This document shows, piece by piece, positions 33,024-45,147 of a stretch of 64,000 nt of DNA. The stretch's first letter is position 1; each line of letters starts with the position of its first letter. The notes under the pieces are model-generated. The model did not search any database and was not told the DNA's origin. It saw nothing but the letters and a program-made list of their open reading frames with translations. The position numbers and the translations under genes are program-made. This DNA is from Chrysoporthe austroafricana (Eukaryota; Ascomycota; Sordariomycetes; Diaporthales; Cryphonectriaceae): contig JYIP02000002.1 of NCBI GenBank assembly GCA_001051155.2, forward strand, positions 5,065,315 through 5,129,314, given 5' to 3'.

Positions 33024-34926
33024 ATGGCGCGCGCCCCCGAGATACCCGCTAACATGGAACGCACCAACTCAGTCAACGCTTTCCAGATAAAGCGCCAGGC
33101 ACACGCCGTCAGCCGGAGGGAGGCGGGCGACCGCTGGAACCCCTTCCGCCATGTCTGGGCCAAGGGCCACGAGCGCAGCCACACCTGGGACCCCGAGGCC
33201 CAGGTGGCCCTGAGTCCGCATGCCGACGACGACGAGGCCGGCACGTCGCCCATAGAACAAACCCAGACCGCGCCCGCCGGCTCGTGTGTGGATTTCGGCG
33301 CCGAGGACCACGGCAGGACGAGCGAGGGCCGCGAAAATGGCTTCGCAGCCGAGCGGACCGAGAGCAGCGGCGAGACGGCGGTATCAACACAGGCCGTAAG
33401 CGACCCGTCGCCTGTGGCCCCCGGCAACCTGCGGAACAGGAGGACGGAGAAGGACCTGTCCACGCCGAAGAGCAGCGAGGAGGATGACAAGAAGAAGGAG
33501 CCGAAGAAGGAGCACCGCATGTTCAAGAATGTGCAGCCCAAGGAGCCCTTCACCTTCGCGAACCAGCTCCAGCGGACCCTGCTGAACTCCTGGATCAATA
33601 TATTGCTGGTGGCGGCTCCGGTCGGTATCGTCCTGGGCGCCATACCCAACATGAACCAGTACGCCATCTTCGTAGTCAACTTCGTCGCCATCATACCCCT
33701 GGCGGCCATGTTGAGTTTTGCGACCGAGGAGATTGCGCTGCGGACCGGTGAGACCCTGGGAGGGCTCCTGAACGCTTCATTCGGGTGAGTCTATGGATGT
33801 CCATGCTGGGGTCGATCGCGGCTAACAGGCGCAGAAACGCTGTGGAGCTGATCGTGGCCATCATCGCCCTGGCCAAGGACGAGATCGTCATCGTGCAGAC
33901 GTCGCTGATCGGCAGTATCCTGTCCAACCTGCTGCTCGTCATGGGCATGTGCTTCTTCTTCGGCGGCCTGCGGAGACAGGAGCAGTACTTCAACACCACC
34001 GTCGCGCAGACGGCGGCCTCGCTTCTGGCCCTGGCCATCGCGGGCATCATTATACCGACCGTTTTTGACCAGCAGACGAACCTGACCGATGTCCCCACCG
34101 CCGAGCTCTCCCGCGGAACCGCCGTGATCCTGCTCGTGGTCTATGCTGCGTATCTCTACTTCCAGCTCAAGACCCACCATGACGTCTTCGCCCAGGAGAG
34201 CCAGAAGGTCCCGATGCGGCCCAAGAAGCACTCCATCGGAGCCAACGCCGTCAAGCAGGGCCTGGTCAAGCCCGCCGGGCTGATCAACCTCCCGGGCCAG
34301 AATGACGAGGGCGGCAGCAACAACGAGAAGCTGCAGAAGATGCTGAACGAGAACCCTCCGCGCGGCGAGGACGACGAGGACGAAGGCGAGGACCCGCAGC
34401 TTGCCTTCGCGGTTGCTATGGGCACACTGGTCGGCTCTACGGTCCTGATCGCCTTCTGCGCCGAGTTCCTCGTGGACAGCATCAACTACGTCACGACCCA
34501 GGGAGGCATCAGCCAGGAATTCCTCGGCCTGATCCTGCTGCCCATCGTCGGCAATGCCGCCGAGCACGCCACGGCCGTCACCGTTGCTATCAAGGACAAG
34601 ATGGACCTCGCGATCGGTGTTGCCGTCGGCTCCAGCATGCAGGTCGCCCTGTTTATCATCCCGCTTCTCGTCGTGATCGGCTGGGGAATGGGCATGGATG
34701 ACATGAATCTCAGCTTCGACATCTTCCAGGTGGCGATTCTCTTTGTCTCCGTCCTGCTGGTGAATTACCTCATCGGCGACGGCAAGAGCCACTGGCTGGA
34801 GGGAATGCTTCTGATGTGTCTTTACCTGATAATAGCGACGTGCTCATGGTGTAAGTCTCGCAGGCGAAGGGGCTTCCGGCTCAAGCTAACATATTCCCAG
34901 TCTACCCCACCGAGACCGCTGCCTGA
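33024..34926 (+). CDS. Vacuolar Ca2+/H+ exchanger (CAX family)
   Basis: This is a cation/proton antiporter that loads Ca2+ into the vacuole using the proton gradient, the family of yeast Vcx1. Exons are 33024-33784, 33835-34850 and 34901-34926, giving 600 aa. The two alpha-repeat signatures are visible: GNAVELIVAI at about residues 254-263 and GNAAEHATAV at about 493-502, each inside a hydrophobic repeat. An extended hydrophilic N-terminus of about 175 residues, rich in charged residues, precedes TM1 and is common in filamentous fungi. A loop with an acidic run (EDDEDEGED) lies between the repeats. The last exon codes for only nine residues. An alternative upstream start spliced in frame is described as a finding. 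Downstream is a convergent MATE gene. Confidence 0.93.
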
Positions 34927-36441
34927 TCGGTCCGCTCCGATCCATGTTTCCTTGATAGCTCCCAGGACAGATACGTTAGCCAAAAAAACAAAACACGATA
35001 TCTTTGTAATACTACTGTACCTATAATCCTTCGAACGTCAAAGCCGCCTCGATGCCACCTATATACAACCAGCCTGCTCGGCCACTTCACACGATTTTGT
35101 GTTTGGATTCTGCGACGCCTGGGAAACAACATATATACCTCTGGAGCATACGAATGCCGATACAACCGGCCAGCCGGTTCGTCTTCGAAGCCGAATATGC
35201 TCTCACATTGGGCCAACCCTGGTCCGACTCTTCTTCCTATATGAGGATTGTTCGTTGAAATAGGAGCCTGGCGTCCGTTCACGGGTTTTTGTGCTTTTTC
35301 TTTTTTCTTCTTTTTCTCTTCCCTTTATCGCTCTGGCATTGCTGTGCGCCTCTTCTGGTGCCCTGGAGTAAATACCAGTCTTATTTCCAGCCGGACTACG
35401 TCCTTCGGGGCACTACCTCTTCCCGATATACAAATCATGAAGAGACCACTTCTGTGTCGAGAAAACCGCCGGCGACCTGATTTTCCGCGCTTGTTCTGTG
35501 GAGATGGACCGAAATCCTGAGAAAGTGCTCTCGCGCGGCATGAGCTCCTCTAGCCGAGAAAGGAGACACTTAAGGCTTTATTGGGGGACTCGATAGTGCG
35601 CTTCTGGAAGGGGGGGCGTGGAAAGGCGCCCGGGAGGCGGTTGAGACCGATGCGAACCCGGGTGCTGCGGGGGTCTGGACGTCTTGGACATCCTCCGGTC
35701 GCGTTTATACATACTGTGCGTGTGGCAGTGGTTCGGTTGGGGGGAGAGAGGGCGGCCTCGTGTGTTGCGGGAATGAATTACTTGAGATGTAACGGCCGAA
35801 AATGGGGGGGGGGGTGCGAGTGCGAGTGCGAGTGCTAGAGGGCACGTACTACTAGGCAGGGTCAAAATAGAAGAAACGACTTTCATAAATGACTTTAAGC
35901 AACATGCGTCCCTCTGCCGTTGATGTGCACATATAGACAGGAGTCGCCCGGGTGAGGAGGGTATTTGCGCTCTGGGGATCGATACACGGTTCATTTCAAG
36001 TGCAGCGGATATCACATGCCACACGGTCGGAGACTCGGGGGAGAGGATGTTGCCCTCCTTCCCCCATGTATATAAGAAAAAGAATAGAGGCGAATGAATT
36101 ATGTATTTGATTATGACCGCCGGTGGTGGAAACTCCGACCCGTGTGCATGGCGACGCTATGAAGTGAAACCGACCGCTGTCTTTCCCCAGCCAAGCAGAG
36201 CACAACAATTAATCAATCTTTATGCAAGCGCGGAAAGAAGAAACAGAGAGCCAGTCCAGATTGAAAATCAATACCCCAAGAAAGCACGCCTGCGCCGGCC
36301 CCTATGCGAATGAACGCGCCTTGTTTCTCGTGTCGTCGTCTCGTCCGGGGGCGGGGACGAGCCGGCGGGAGGTATGTCCGTGGGAGATGATCTTGTCTTC
36401 GGGGGATAGGTAGATAGAAGAGGGGAGGGAAGGGATATCGT
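34927..36441. other. Convergent intergenic region, calcium exchanger / MATE
   Basis: This 1.5-kb stretch lies between two 3' ends. It contains 3' UTRs and several short tandem elements, including a GAGTGC run at 35817-35836 next to a G run. No gene or RNA is supported. Confidence 0.55.
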
Positions 36442-38734
36442 TCAGGCGCTCGCGTTGCGGCGCTGGGCTTCCCTTACGGATTTTTCCCAGTCTGAGAGGT
36501 AGAGGTAGAGGAACTCGACGAGTGAGACCCTGGAGCGGAAAGTCAGCGCGTCACAGTCTTGGAAGAAAGCTACATTGCCTGCCCCATCCCATAGGAGGTG
36601 GAGAAAAAGGGGGGTGGGATGGATGGCTATATAATAGATGAACTGGGGAAAGGGGGTTGGGGAGGAAGGAAGAACACTCACAGCGCCAGCCCGACACTAA
36701 CGCCAAACCACAGCCCGTACAGCTTCCAGCCCAGGCCGAAGGCGGTGCCGAAGGCGAGCGGCAGGGCGACGACGTAGTAGCAGACGAGGTTGGCGTAGCC
36801 GCCGAACTCCTGCTTGCCGGTGCCGCGCAGCAGGCCGTGGCTGATGGCGGCGAGGCAGTCGACGAACTGCATGACGGCGCAGACGGGCATGACGCCGGCG
36901 ACGAGGGCGACGACGCCCGGGTCGGCGGTGAAGAGGGCGGCGAGCTGGTAGCGCAGCGTCGCGAGCAGCGTGACGTTGAGGACGCCGACGGCGACGCCGG
37001 CCCAGAAGGCGACGCGGGCGCACGTGCGCGCGGCGCCGACGAGCCCCGCGCCGATCAGGTTCGCGACGCGCGTCGACGCCGCGATGGCGATCGGGAACGG
37101 GATCTGGAACGTCGTCGACGTGATGGTCATGAGCACCGACTGCGCGGCCAGGTGCGTGCTGCCGAGCCGGCCCGTCGCGAGCGTCAGAATCTCGAACGCG
37201 AACCACTCGGCCTCCACCATGACCATCCCCGGGATGCTCAGCCGCACCATGGGGCCCCAGTTGCGCAGGGCGCGGCGGCTGAGGCCGCCCCAGCACTGGC
37301 GGCCGTCGACGCGCCACACGTACAGGGCGAGCAGCAGCGGGAGGAGGTTCTGGGTGACGGCGACGGCGGCGGGGGCGCCGACGAAGCCCCAGCCGAGGCG
37401 CCAGACGAGCAGCCAGCTGAGGAAGACGTTGAAGGGCGCGGCGACGAGCAGCACGTAGGTGGTGGCCTGGAACAGGCCCTGGGCCTGGACGAAGCGCTTG
37501 CCGCCCTCGAAGACGGCGAAGGCGGGCACGCCGAGCAGGTAGATGCGCAGGTAAGCGCCGGCCAGCTCGGCGGTGCGGCGCTCGGGGATGAGGTGCGCGA
37601 GGATCTCGGTCGCGTTGAGCCACAGCGCCGCCACGGGGATCGTCAGCAACAGCAGGAAGCACACCATGCGCTGCACCTGCAGGCCCACGAGGTGCTTGTG
37701 GCCGGAGCCGTAGGCCTGCGCGCAGAGCGTGTCGAGGGACGTCGCGAGGCCCTGGAAGGGCGCCGCGCAGGTGATGTTGGCCGTCATGGTGGCCACTGGT
37801 TTCCGACGCCATATGTTGTGAGTGGGTCCGCTCATGATCTAGAACGCCACGGGGCGGGAAAGGGAGGGAAGAGGAGGGCAAACTTACGGCTGACGGCGCC
37901 CAGCTCGATCTTCCCGATGTGGCCGACGGCGAAGATGCTGGCGACGCTGATGGAGTACTGCAGCAGGAAGGTGACGATGAGCGACCGCGAGTACACGGCG
38001 ATGGTCTTGGCCTCGCGCTGCCACGTCGTCTTGATCTGGCCGGCCGAGACGGCCGCCTCCCACTGCTCACTCAACTCGCCGTTGGCGAGGAGGGACGGGG
38101 TGGCGGCGTCGCCGAGCAGGGGCGTGTGCTCCGAGGGGGCGCGCGACAGCGGCGCATAGTCGCCATCACCGCCGCCAGCACCAACACCCTCGTCCTCGGG
38201 CGCGAGCGGGACCTTGGTCGAGAAGAGCCGCTTGTATAGGCGGCGGAGGGGGGTCTCGCGCGCGGGCATGGGGTGCTTGGGCGGCAGGAGGTGGTTGTCG
38301 CGCAGGAGGCTCAGCTCCTCGTTGCGCGACTGCGCCCACTCGCCGCGGGTGAGGACGGGCTCGTCGAAGGGCCGGGGGCCGACGACGGGGCGGGTGCTGC
38401 CGTAGGCGACGCCGCTGGGCCGGCGGTACATGACGGGCTCGTCCCCGAAGTCCACGTCCGAGGCGTCGTCGTCGAAGGGCGTCTCGCCGTCGCCGCTGAA
38501 GAGGCCGCCGCCACCGTCCTCCTCCCCTTCCGCCTCCGAGTAGTCCTCGGCGAGGTCGCGCGCCAGGGCCTCCTGGGCGATCGGCGAGCCGGGCTGGAAC
38601 GAGGCGGCGAGCGACGAGGCGAGCTGGTCGCGCACGGAGTGGGCGGGCGACCTGGGCCGCGGGGCGGCGGCGATGGGCCAGTGGGCGGCGGCCCGCCGGC
38701 TGCCGGAGACGGACCTGGGCCTGGTCTCAGACAT
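36442..38734 (-). CDS. MATE family multidrug/organic cation efflux transporter
   Basis: This is a multidrug and toxin extrusion antiporter that exports organic compounds in exchange for H+ or Na+. Exons on the complement are 37888-38734, 37795 down to 36682, and 36442-36529. Phases close, giving 682 aa. About 230 hydrophilic, Arg/Ser/Pro- and acid-rich residues precede the membrane domain. The hallmark AAPFQGLATSLDTLCAQAYG segment starts the second helix region, and two six-helix halves follow, with the usual symmetry. The short last exon supplies the cytosolic tail after the final helix (SLVEFLYLYLSDWEK). The start is the first ATG of an uninterrupted frame. Substrate is unknown. Its upstream region is shared with a DUF202 gene 3 kb away. 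Confidence 0.92.
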
Positions 38735-39332
38735 CGTGTCTGTGGCGGGCGGCTGTCGTGAGGGTCTGGCTGTGGTCGTGAGGCGGCGGCCTGGTGGGTG
38801 TTCTTCTTCCTGGCAGAGGCTGGTGGGCTGCGCCGTCTCTCTCCTCCTTCACGAGCTGGTTTATATCCGGCCGGGCACTCTTCCCATCACTTCTCAGTTT
38901 TCTGACTCCCCCCCTTTTTTCCCCTCTCTTGTCCTTCCTATCTCGCTACCCGGGAAGCGGTTATATATATAAATATATATATGTATGTATGACAGTAATC
39001 GTCAAGGTGAGTGTTTGAGACTAGCAGGGCACACTAGATGCGGTGAAGTGACTCGAGCAAGCGCAGGATTATACACCTCGGCAAGCAAAGCGAAAAAAGA
39101 CGCGGTGAGGTCACGATCCCTCGCTCGATATAAAAGGAGAAAAAAGACGTAAAATTAAGGATTCGAGATGTGAGGCCGTATAAACATACATACACACATA
39201 CAAACTTAGGACTAAAAAAAATTAAGAAAAACAGCCGGTGAGCTGAGAGATAGGCAAACCCCGAGAGGAGAGGACGGCGGATGGGATGACTCTTTCGTTG
39301 CCGTAAGACGGTGGAGCCAGCACGCGCGGGCG

Positions 39333-39411
39333 CGCAGATGGCCACACCAAGCCACGCCGGGATCTGGCGATCTAGGCCGCCGTCGCCCGCGGCGGCGTGG
39401 GAGAGGCAGAC

Positions 39412-39461
<50 letters not shown>

Positions 39462-39601
39462 AGGGAGAGAGAAAGAAAACAAAAAAACAAGAAAGCACAG
39501 GCACGCAGATGGACAAACAAAGACACGCCGGGATCAGGCGAGCTAGGCAGCCGTCGCCCGCGGCGGCGAGGGAGAGGCAGACAAAAAAAAAAAAAAAAAA
39601 N

Positions 39602-39631
<30 letters not shown>
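39333..39631. repeat. Imperfect ~80-bp duplicate around long polyA and an N (39601)
   Basis: The segment 39333-39412, ending in a 47-nt polyA (39413-39459), recurs imperfectly at 39504-39582, again followed by polyA. Then come the N and a 30-nt polyT. The sequence after it (to about 39800) is full of short homopolymers. This looks like an error-rich contig end, not a biological repeat. Confidence 0.65.
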
Positions 39632-39632
<1 letters not shown>

Positions 39633-39806
39633 TTTTTCCTTCCCCCCCCTCTCGTGGCTTGGGGGGGTTTTTTTCCCCGACTCCCGCGGGTGTTGGGGGG
39701 GCCCCGCAGTGGCCCCCCAAAACGAAGCCGGGGGCTCGGAATCTAAGCAACCGGAGCCCGCGGGGGGGGGGGAACACGACCCGCCGGGACCAGGGGGGGA
39801 GGAAGG

Positions 39807-39855
<49 letters not shown>
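39807..39855. repeat. Long polyA tract
   Basis: An uninterrupted run of about 49 A directly follows a G/C homopolymer-rich patch. It may mark the second end of the disturbed join at 39.4-39.9 kb. Confidence 0.7.
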
Positions 39856-39859
<4 letters not shown>

Positions 39860-41692
39860 CGGAGGGCCCCTAGCTGCCGGGAGGGCGAGTGTGTGCAGCG
39901 TTAAGGGGGAAAAAAACGGGAGAGGCACTAGCCCTGCCGCCGGGCGAGGAAAAAAAATAAATAATAAGACATGATAGACAGACGGGCGCTCGGTGGATTT
40001 CGAGGGGAGGCGGGTTTCAACAGCGCCCATGGCGTGGGCGTGGCGGTCTAGCCGCGCCCCCCTCGACGATAAAATCCTATGCGCACACCGGTTTGCCGAT
40101 GTCGATGTCGAATGTCCTTAGCCCATGAGCGATCGCGGCGCTGCGTTCTGGCGGTAAGTAAGTAAGTGAGGAGGCGGGCGCTGGCGCCGTCGTCGGGACC
40201 CTGCGGCGGGCGAGGAGGGGGGACTGTCAGCTGGGAGGGGGGAGGGGAGAGGGTTGGCGTGCGGTATATCTATAATCATTATGCTCTAGACCGGATGGGG
40301 ACGATGCGCGATGGTGAATGAAGGGCGAGCTGGAGCCGGGGGGCTGGTGGGAGCGTGACGGGCGCGAGGGAGCAAGGCCCAGGCGGGCGGGCCGTCACGG
40401 GGCGTGCCATGCGCCTATATATATATATATACGGAGTATAGGAGAGAGAGGCAGACGGAGGAAGAGTGGGTATGGAGTGAAATGTATGTAAACCTAATGT
40501 GAAAGTTTTAATACTGGAATAGTAGGTGTAGTGCCTATAGGCAGACCGGGTCGTCGGCAGCGGCCCAGCGCGGCAATGCACAGGCAAGACGGCGGACGGA
40601 CGACCTGCATACTACTACTTACTACTATGCACTACATATGAAAGCACGTACGGCCCGGGGCAGCGAGGCAGGCCGGCGGTCCCTTATACGATGCCACGCT
40701 GCACTGCGCTGCGCTGCACACTGCACGACGGGGACGCGGTCACGCAGCCTGCTGGGTCTCGCCCACCCGCGTGCCCGCCCGCCCTCGTCGCCGCCCACCC
40801 CGAGCACGCCATCGTGCCCTCACGACCCAATTGACCAACCGGAGCGCCGCAGCCCAGCCAGCCCGTCCCAGACGGGCAATTTCGTCGAAGCAGCCGGCGG
40901 GGCGTGACATCACACACACCTCTCTCGACAGCGCAGCGCTCAGCCTTGTGGACTCTCCTCCGTCGTTGCGAGAGAGAGAGAGAAAGAGGGAGAGGGACAG
41001 AAAGGGATCTGGTGATAGGAACACCCCCCGCACGAGGGAACCCTGGGCCCTGGCAGTGGGCTGGTAAACTAGCTGCCCACTGGCGCCGGGAGATGGGCGT
41101 GACATTGCCCGACCGACACCCGGCCGAAGCCCGCGGGCGTCACGGTATTTCGACCCCGGCACGGCTGCGGGCCAGCACAGCGACCAACACCTCACTCACC
41201 ACACTCAGGACCGGGAGAGAGGATATGCACAGGAACGTCACTGCGGCACGAGATCTCGTTTTTCCTCTCTCTCTTGTCTCTCTCTCTCTCTCTTTTTTTT
41301 TTTTTTGGGACCCCCGAGGCCCTCGCCGCTGGCTCTACTTATCCTTTCCTTCTTCCTGCGCAGAGGCACACCAGAGATTATTCTCACCCTAGCCTCGCCC
41401 TCAACTCGCACGCTCTCACACGCTCACACACCCAGACGGCCTCGCTTCCTCGCTTACCTCAGATATCTAAACAAAGCAGCGAACGGGCTTCTCCTCTTCC
41501 TGCTCCTCCTCCACTAGACGTCGTCGGTCCATACCCACTCGTCTCTGCAGGAAGTCTAAACCCCAATCATCCTTCCTTGCCCCTCGGTCCAATTCGTCCG
41601 TCCGTCCGTCCGTCCGTCTGTGCAGGCGTCGGAATAGACAGACTACTGTATTGTTGGATCCCCTCCGCCATTCTTGCAAGGAAAAAGGGAAC

Positions 41693-41811
41693 AAAAAAAA
41701 AAAAAAAAAACTTGGGCCGGCCCCCCCCCCCCGGGGCGCCCCCCCCGCCCGGCGCGCGCGTCCCGCGCGCGCGGCANGGAAAAAAAAAAAAAAAAAAAAA
41801 CTATGGCCGGC
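41693..41811. repeat. Scaffold join with duplicated end (N at 41777)
   Basis: A polyA at 41693-41710 followed by CTTGGGCCGGC is mirrored after the N by polyA (41779-41800) followed by CTATGGCCGGC. C/G homopolymers lie between. The second copy contains the DUF202 start codon, so the true sequence probably runs from the left polyA directly into that ATG. Confidence 0.75.
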
Positions 41812-42745
41812 ATCCGCGACGAGGAGGACGGCACCCTCCACGCCGTGAGCTGCTGCGCGCCCCTCGCCGCCCTGCGCGCCCCCGTCGAGGTCGACGAGCT
41901 GTTCGACTCGGGATACTAGTATGTCATGCCCTGCTGCCCTCCCCCCCCCCGGGCGGCGGCGACAGCTTCACCTGACCACCTCACACCCCCTGCTCACGTC
42001 TCATCCACAACCTCACCCTCCTCCCATTTCCTCCCCCCTCCCCAGCTGACAATCCCCCCCAAAGCGACGACCTCTGCGACGAGTCCCCGCTCTGCGGCAC
42101 CGCCGCCCCCTTCTTCCTCTGGCCGCCCCTCCTCGGGCCCCTCCTCTTCGCCAACCAGACCTCCGACGCCCGCGACCACTGCGCCAACGAGCGCACCTTC
42201 CTCTCCTACCTGCGCCTCAGCATCTACATGGCCGTCGTCGCCGTCGCCATCGTCCTGTCCTTCCACCTCAAGGACCGCCCCAGCGCCGCCGAGCTCGCCA
42301 TGGCCCGGCCCCTCGGCGTCGTCTTCTGGCTGCTGAGCCTCGCCTGCCTGCTTGTCGGCCTGGGGAACTACATACGTGAGTTTCGCTTACTTGTTTAGTT
42401 ATTTATCCCCCTCCCCGGGCCTTACCTTTCCTTTCCCTATCACACTTAGTCCTGTGTGTTGTCGAGTCTACCCACTAATACGGTGTCTTCCTGTGGACAG
42501 AGACCGTGAACAAGTACAGCCGGAAGGTCGCCATCGTCCAGACCGGCCTCAAGACCCAGGTCGTGAGTAACGCCCCTCGTCCTCCGTCCCCCGTCCCCCC
42601 TCTCTCCCGGGACAGACGTCCTCCGCCGCACAGGTGATACTGACGCTGCCTGCAGATAATGGGGTTCGTGTCTTTCTGTATCTTCGCCACGTGTGCGACG
42701 TTGCTGGTGATAAATAGGCTCAGTGAGGACATCAACACCAACTAG
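41803..42745 (+). CDS. DUF202 domain membrane protein
   Basis: This is a small membrane protein of the DUF202 family, which includes the Vtc1 subunit of the vacuolar polyphosphate polymerase. This protein is longer than Vtc1 and its role is unknown. Exons are 41803-41918, 42065-42375, 42501-42562 and 42656-42745, giving 192 aa. The conserved ANERTFLSYLRLSIYMAV segment opens TM1; TM2 (about residues 110-130) and TM3 near the C-terminus follow. The first intron only keeps frame if the acceptor is AAAG at 42064. The obvious CCCCAG at 42045 would give an immediate stop. The start codon lies two bases after a polyA next to an assembly join, so the N-terminus is less certain than the rest. Confidence 0.75.
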
Positions 42746-43038
42746 GACGGGTGTCGTGCGGCTGGTCCTCACTCACTCCCAAGAAAATAAAACATCAAAT
42801 TTTTGAGTAGCGGAAGCGCCTTTTTTCCATTTCCATTCAGACCCGGCTACTTGCCCCCTCCCCCCCTTTCCCCGTCTGATTTTGTGCATGTGAGGCGGAC
42901 GGTGTATATATATATATACAAGGAACCCCGTGCTCGCAACCCACGCTGCTGCTCGACAACCAAAAATTCTCCACAACGCATGCTCCCAGACGCCACATAC
43001 AAAAAAGAAACCCCCACGACGCCGTGACCACCGGTCGG

Positions 43039-45147
43039 TCATATCCCCTCGTCGCGGGCGCAGAACAGCGACGTGGAGAGCTGCGCGGCGGCCTCGGCGT
43101 CGCAGCCGCCGACCGCCTGCCTGAACTCGGCCGCGTACAGCACCGCCGCCTCGTCGAAGCCCGCAAGCCCCGTCCGCGAGCCGTCCCACGCCAGCAGCGG
43201 CATCTCCTGGAACCCCGGCAGCACCCCGTGGTCCGGGAGGCTGTCCAGCAGCGTCGCGCGGTGGATGACCACCTCGTCGTCGTCGTCGTGCTGCCTCAGC
43301 GGCGGCAGCGGCAGCCCGTCGGGGCCGCCGCCGCCCTCGTATTCCTCCGGCGCGCGGTACAGCTCGCCGTGGACCGTCGCCAGGTTCGTCGCCAGCTCCG
43401 CGCTCGGGTAGAGCGTCCAGTAGCCCCGCCCCCGGCAGAGCCGGAGCGCGTGCTCCATCCACGCCGGGTAGTCCCTGCTCACCAGCTTCTTGGACAATAG
43501 CGGCGGCGGCGTGGCGCTGCTGTGCTGCACCTCCAGCACCTGTGCCACGAAGTCGTGCAGCTCGGCCCACTTTTCTCCCGTGAACAGCATAGCATTGCTG
43601 TTGGGCGCCTGCCAGAGGAACGGTGTTGTCGGACCCTCGGACGGGTCGGGGGTCCCTGCGTCCGCAGGCGCCATCTTGGTTGGAGGGGTGAAAGGGCCGG
43701 ACCCGCTCAGAAGGGTCGAGGGCAGGTCCAGGCTGATGCCGAACAGCCGCTGGTCCCACGCCCCTTTGAGGGCGTGCTTTGAGTAGCGATACTCGAGCAG
43801 GGCCATCTTGAGGTAGTGGAAGAAGTTGGGCGCCAGCTCCGCCTGCGGCGAGAGCACGAGCACGTGGGACAGCGTCGGGTTCGCCGGCCAGAAGCCCTCG
43901 AGGAACCGCACCGAGCTCTCCTCCTCGCTCACGCCGCGCCTCGAGATGCGGTGCCGCAGCGTCAGCTGGTTCGCTTTCGTCGGGTCGTGCACACTCCGCG
44001 GCGGCCACTGGAAGCTGCGCAGGAACTGGCTGGTCGGCGGGTCGATGTGCTCGGGCAGCTCGATGGTGAGGTGGGGCACGGCGCACCCGGTGAAGTCCGC
44101 AGCGCTGAGGGACTTCAGCAGCCGGATGAGGCTCCCGGACGCGTCCGTGTGGGCGTGGATCAGGATGTCTACGGTGACCGAGTTCCACGCGAGCAGCGAC
44201 GAGGCGTCGAGCTTCGTGACCCAGCCCAGGCGCTCGTCAGGGTGTGCGGGGAGGTCGACGATGGCCGCCTGTAGGCCCAGCTTCGCCGCCGTGTCTCGCA
44301 GCGACTTCAGGAGCAGCGGTTCTTCTGCGTCTGACGAGTCCACAAAGATCGCCTGTGGGTGCATGTAGCTGTTTATATGGTATAGCGCTCTGTTGACAGC
44401 CTTCTCAAACCTCTCATCCGTGGAAGTGGCCGTAAACTCGGGGCGGGCATCTGTAACGTGTCAGGGGGCCAGAACAGAGGGCAGACGCGAGATACTTGGC
44501 GCGCAGAACCGAGCAGAAGGGCTGTTACCATGGAATATAATGTGGCAGTCCTCCCCTATGCCGTTGATATCCTTCAGTTGCTGCATGGGCATCTCGCTCC
44601 GGGAGATCAACGCGAAGTGGACGTAGGACCTCAGCTCCCGACCCATCTGGCACGCGATGGGGAGCAGGCCGTCCGCGCTTCGCAGGCTCGACGCCATAAA
44701 CAGCACGTTGGGGTTGGCCTGCGAGCTCCCCTTGGTCGCGCCGATCGCGTGCAGCGTCTCGGCCAGCTCCAGAAACCGCACCGGGCCGTCGTAGTCGCGA
44801 GCCGCCGCTGCCGCCGGCGCGCCGCCGCCCAGGTCGATCTTGAGAACCTCGTCCGACAGCGGGAGCCTGGGCGGGGGCACGCCGCCGGGCGGCACGATCC
44901 CGTTCGGGCGCGTGTATAGCGGGCGCCGCCTGTCCTGCGGCCCGAGGTCGGTGGGGATGTTGGCTATGAAGACGTAGGCCGCGATGGCGAGGAGGGCCAG
45001 GAGGCCGAGGCGCCGGAGGGTCTTTCGGGGAGGGAGCCGAGGGGCGGCGGCCTTCGCCTTCCACCCGGTCGGCGTCTTGCCATCCCTGGCGAAGAGGTCG
45101 TCGTCCTTCTTAGCGACGCCGAGCTCGGGGTCCAGCCTCGGCCGCAT
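43039..45147 (-). CDS. Putative type II membrane glycosyltransferase (GT2-like)
   Basis: Two exons, 44529-45147 and 43039-44450, give 676 aa. A short cytosolic tail is followed by one membrane anchor (about residues 45-65, LGLLALLAIAAYVFIANI) and a Pro-rich stem, then a large lumenal domain. This is the layout of a Golgi type II enzyme. The body contains segments I associate with ascomycete proteins annotated as putative family 2 glycosyltransferases, such as SLIRLLKSLSAADF, PHLTIELPEHIDPPT and FWQAPNS-like FLWQAPNSNAMLFTGEKW. No donor or acceptor can be named. The ATG at 45147 was chosen because the anchor follows at the expected distance. It is divergent from SYO1. Confidence 0.8.

Larger units (their letters stand above)
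38735..41802. other. Long divergent intergenic region with two assembly joins
   Basis: This 3.1-kb gap lies between the MATE gene (-) and the DUF202 gene (+). It holds AT repeats near 38962-38990 and 40419-40431, very long polyA runs, a CT/T run near 41274-41306, a CGTC run near 41596-41620, and two single-N joins. No gene is supported; frames through the homopolymers encode polyLys or polyPhe only. Confidence 0.6.

Noticed and set aside
36657..38159. Plus-strand open frame of 500 codons
   Set aside because: Antisense to the MATE transporter, whose hallmark helices and splice phases are clear. The antisense translation is biased toward Gly, Ala, Glu and Arg.
39413..39855. Long polyA runs as retroposon tails
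   Set aside because: No reverse-transcriptase or target-site duplication is present, and the runs coincide with an N and duplicated contig-end sequence.
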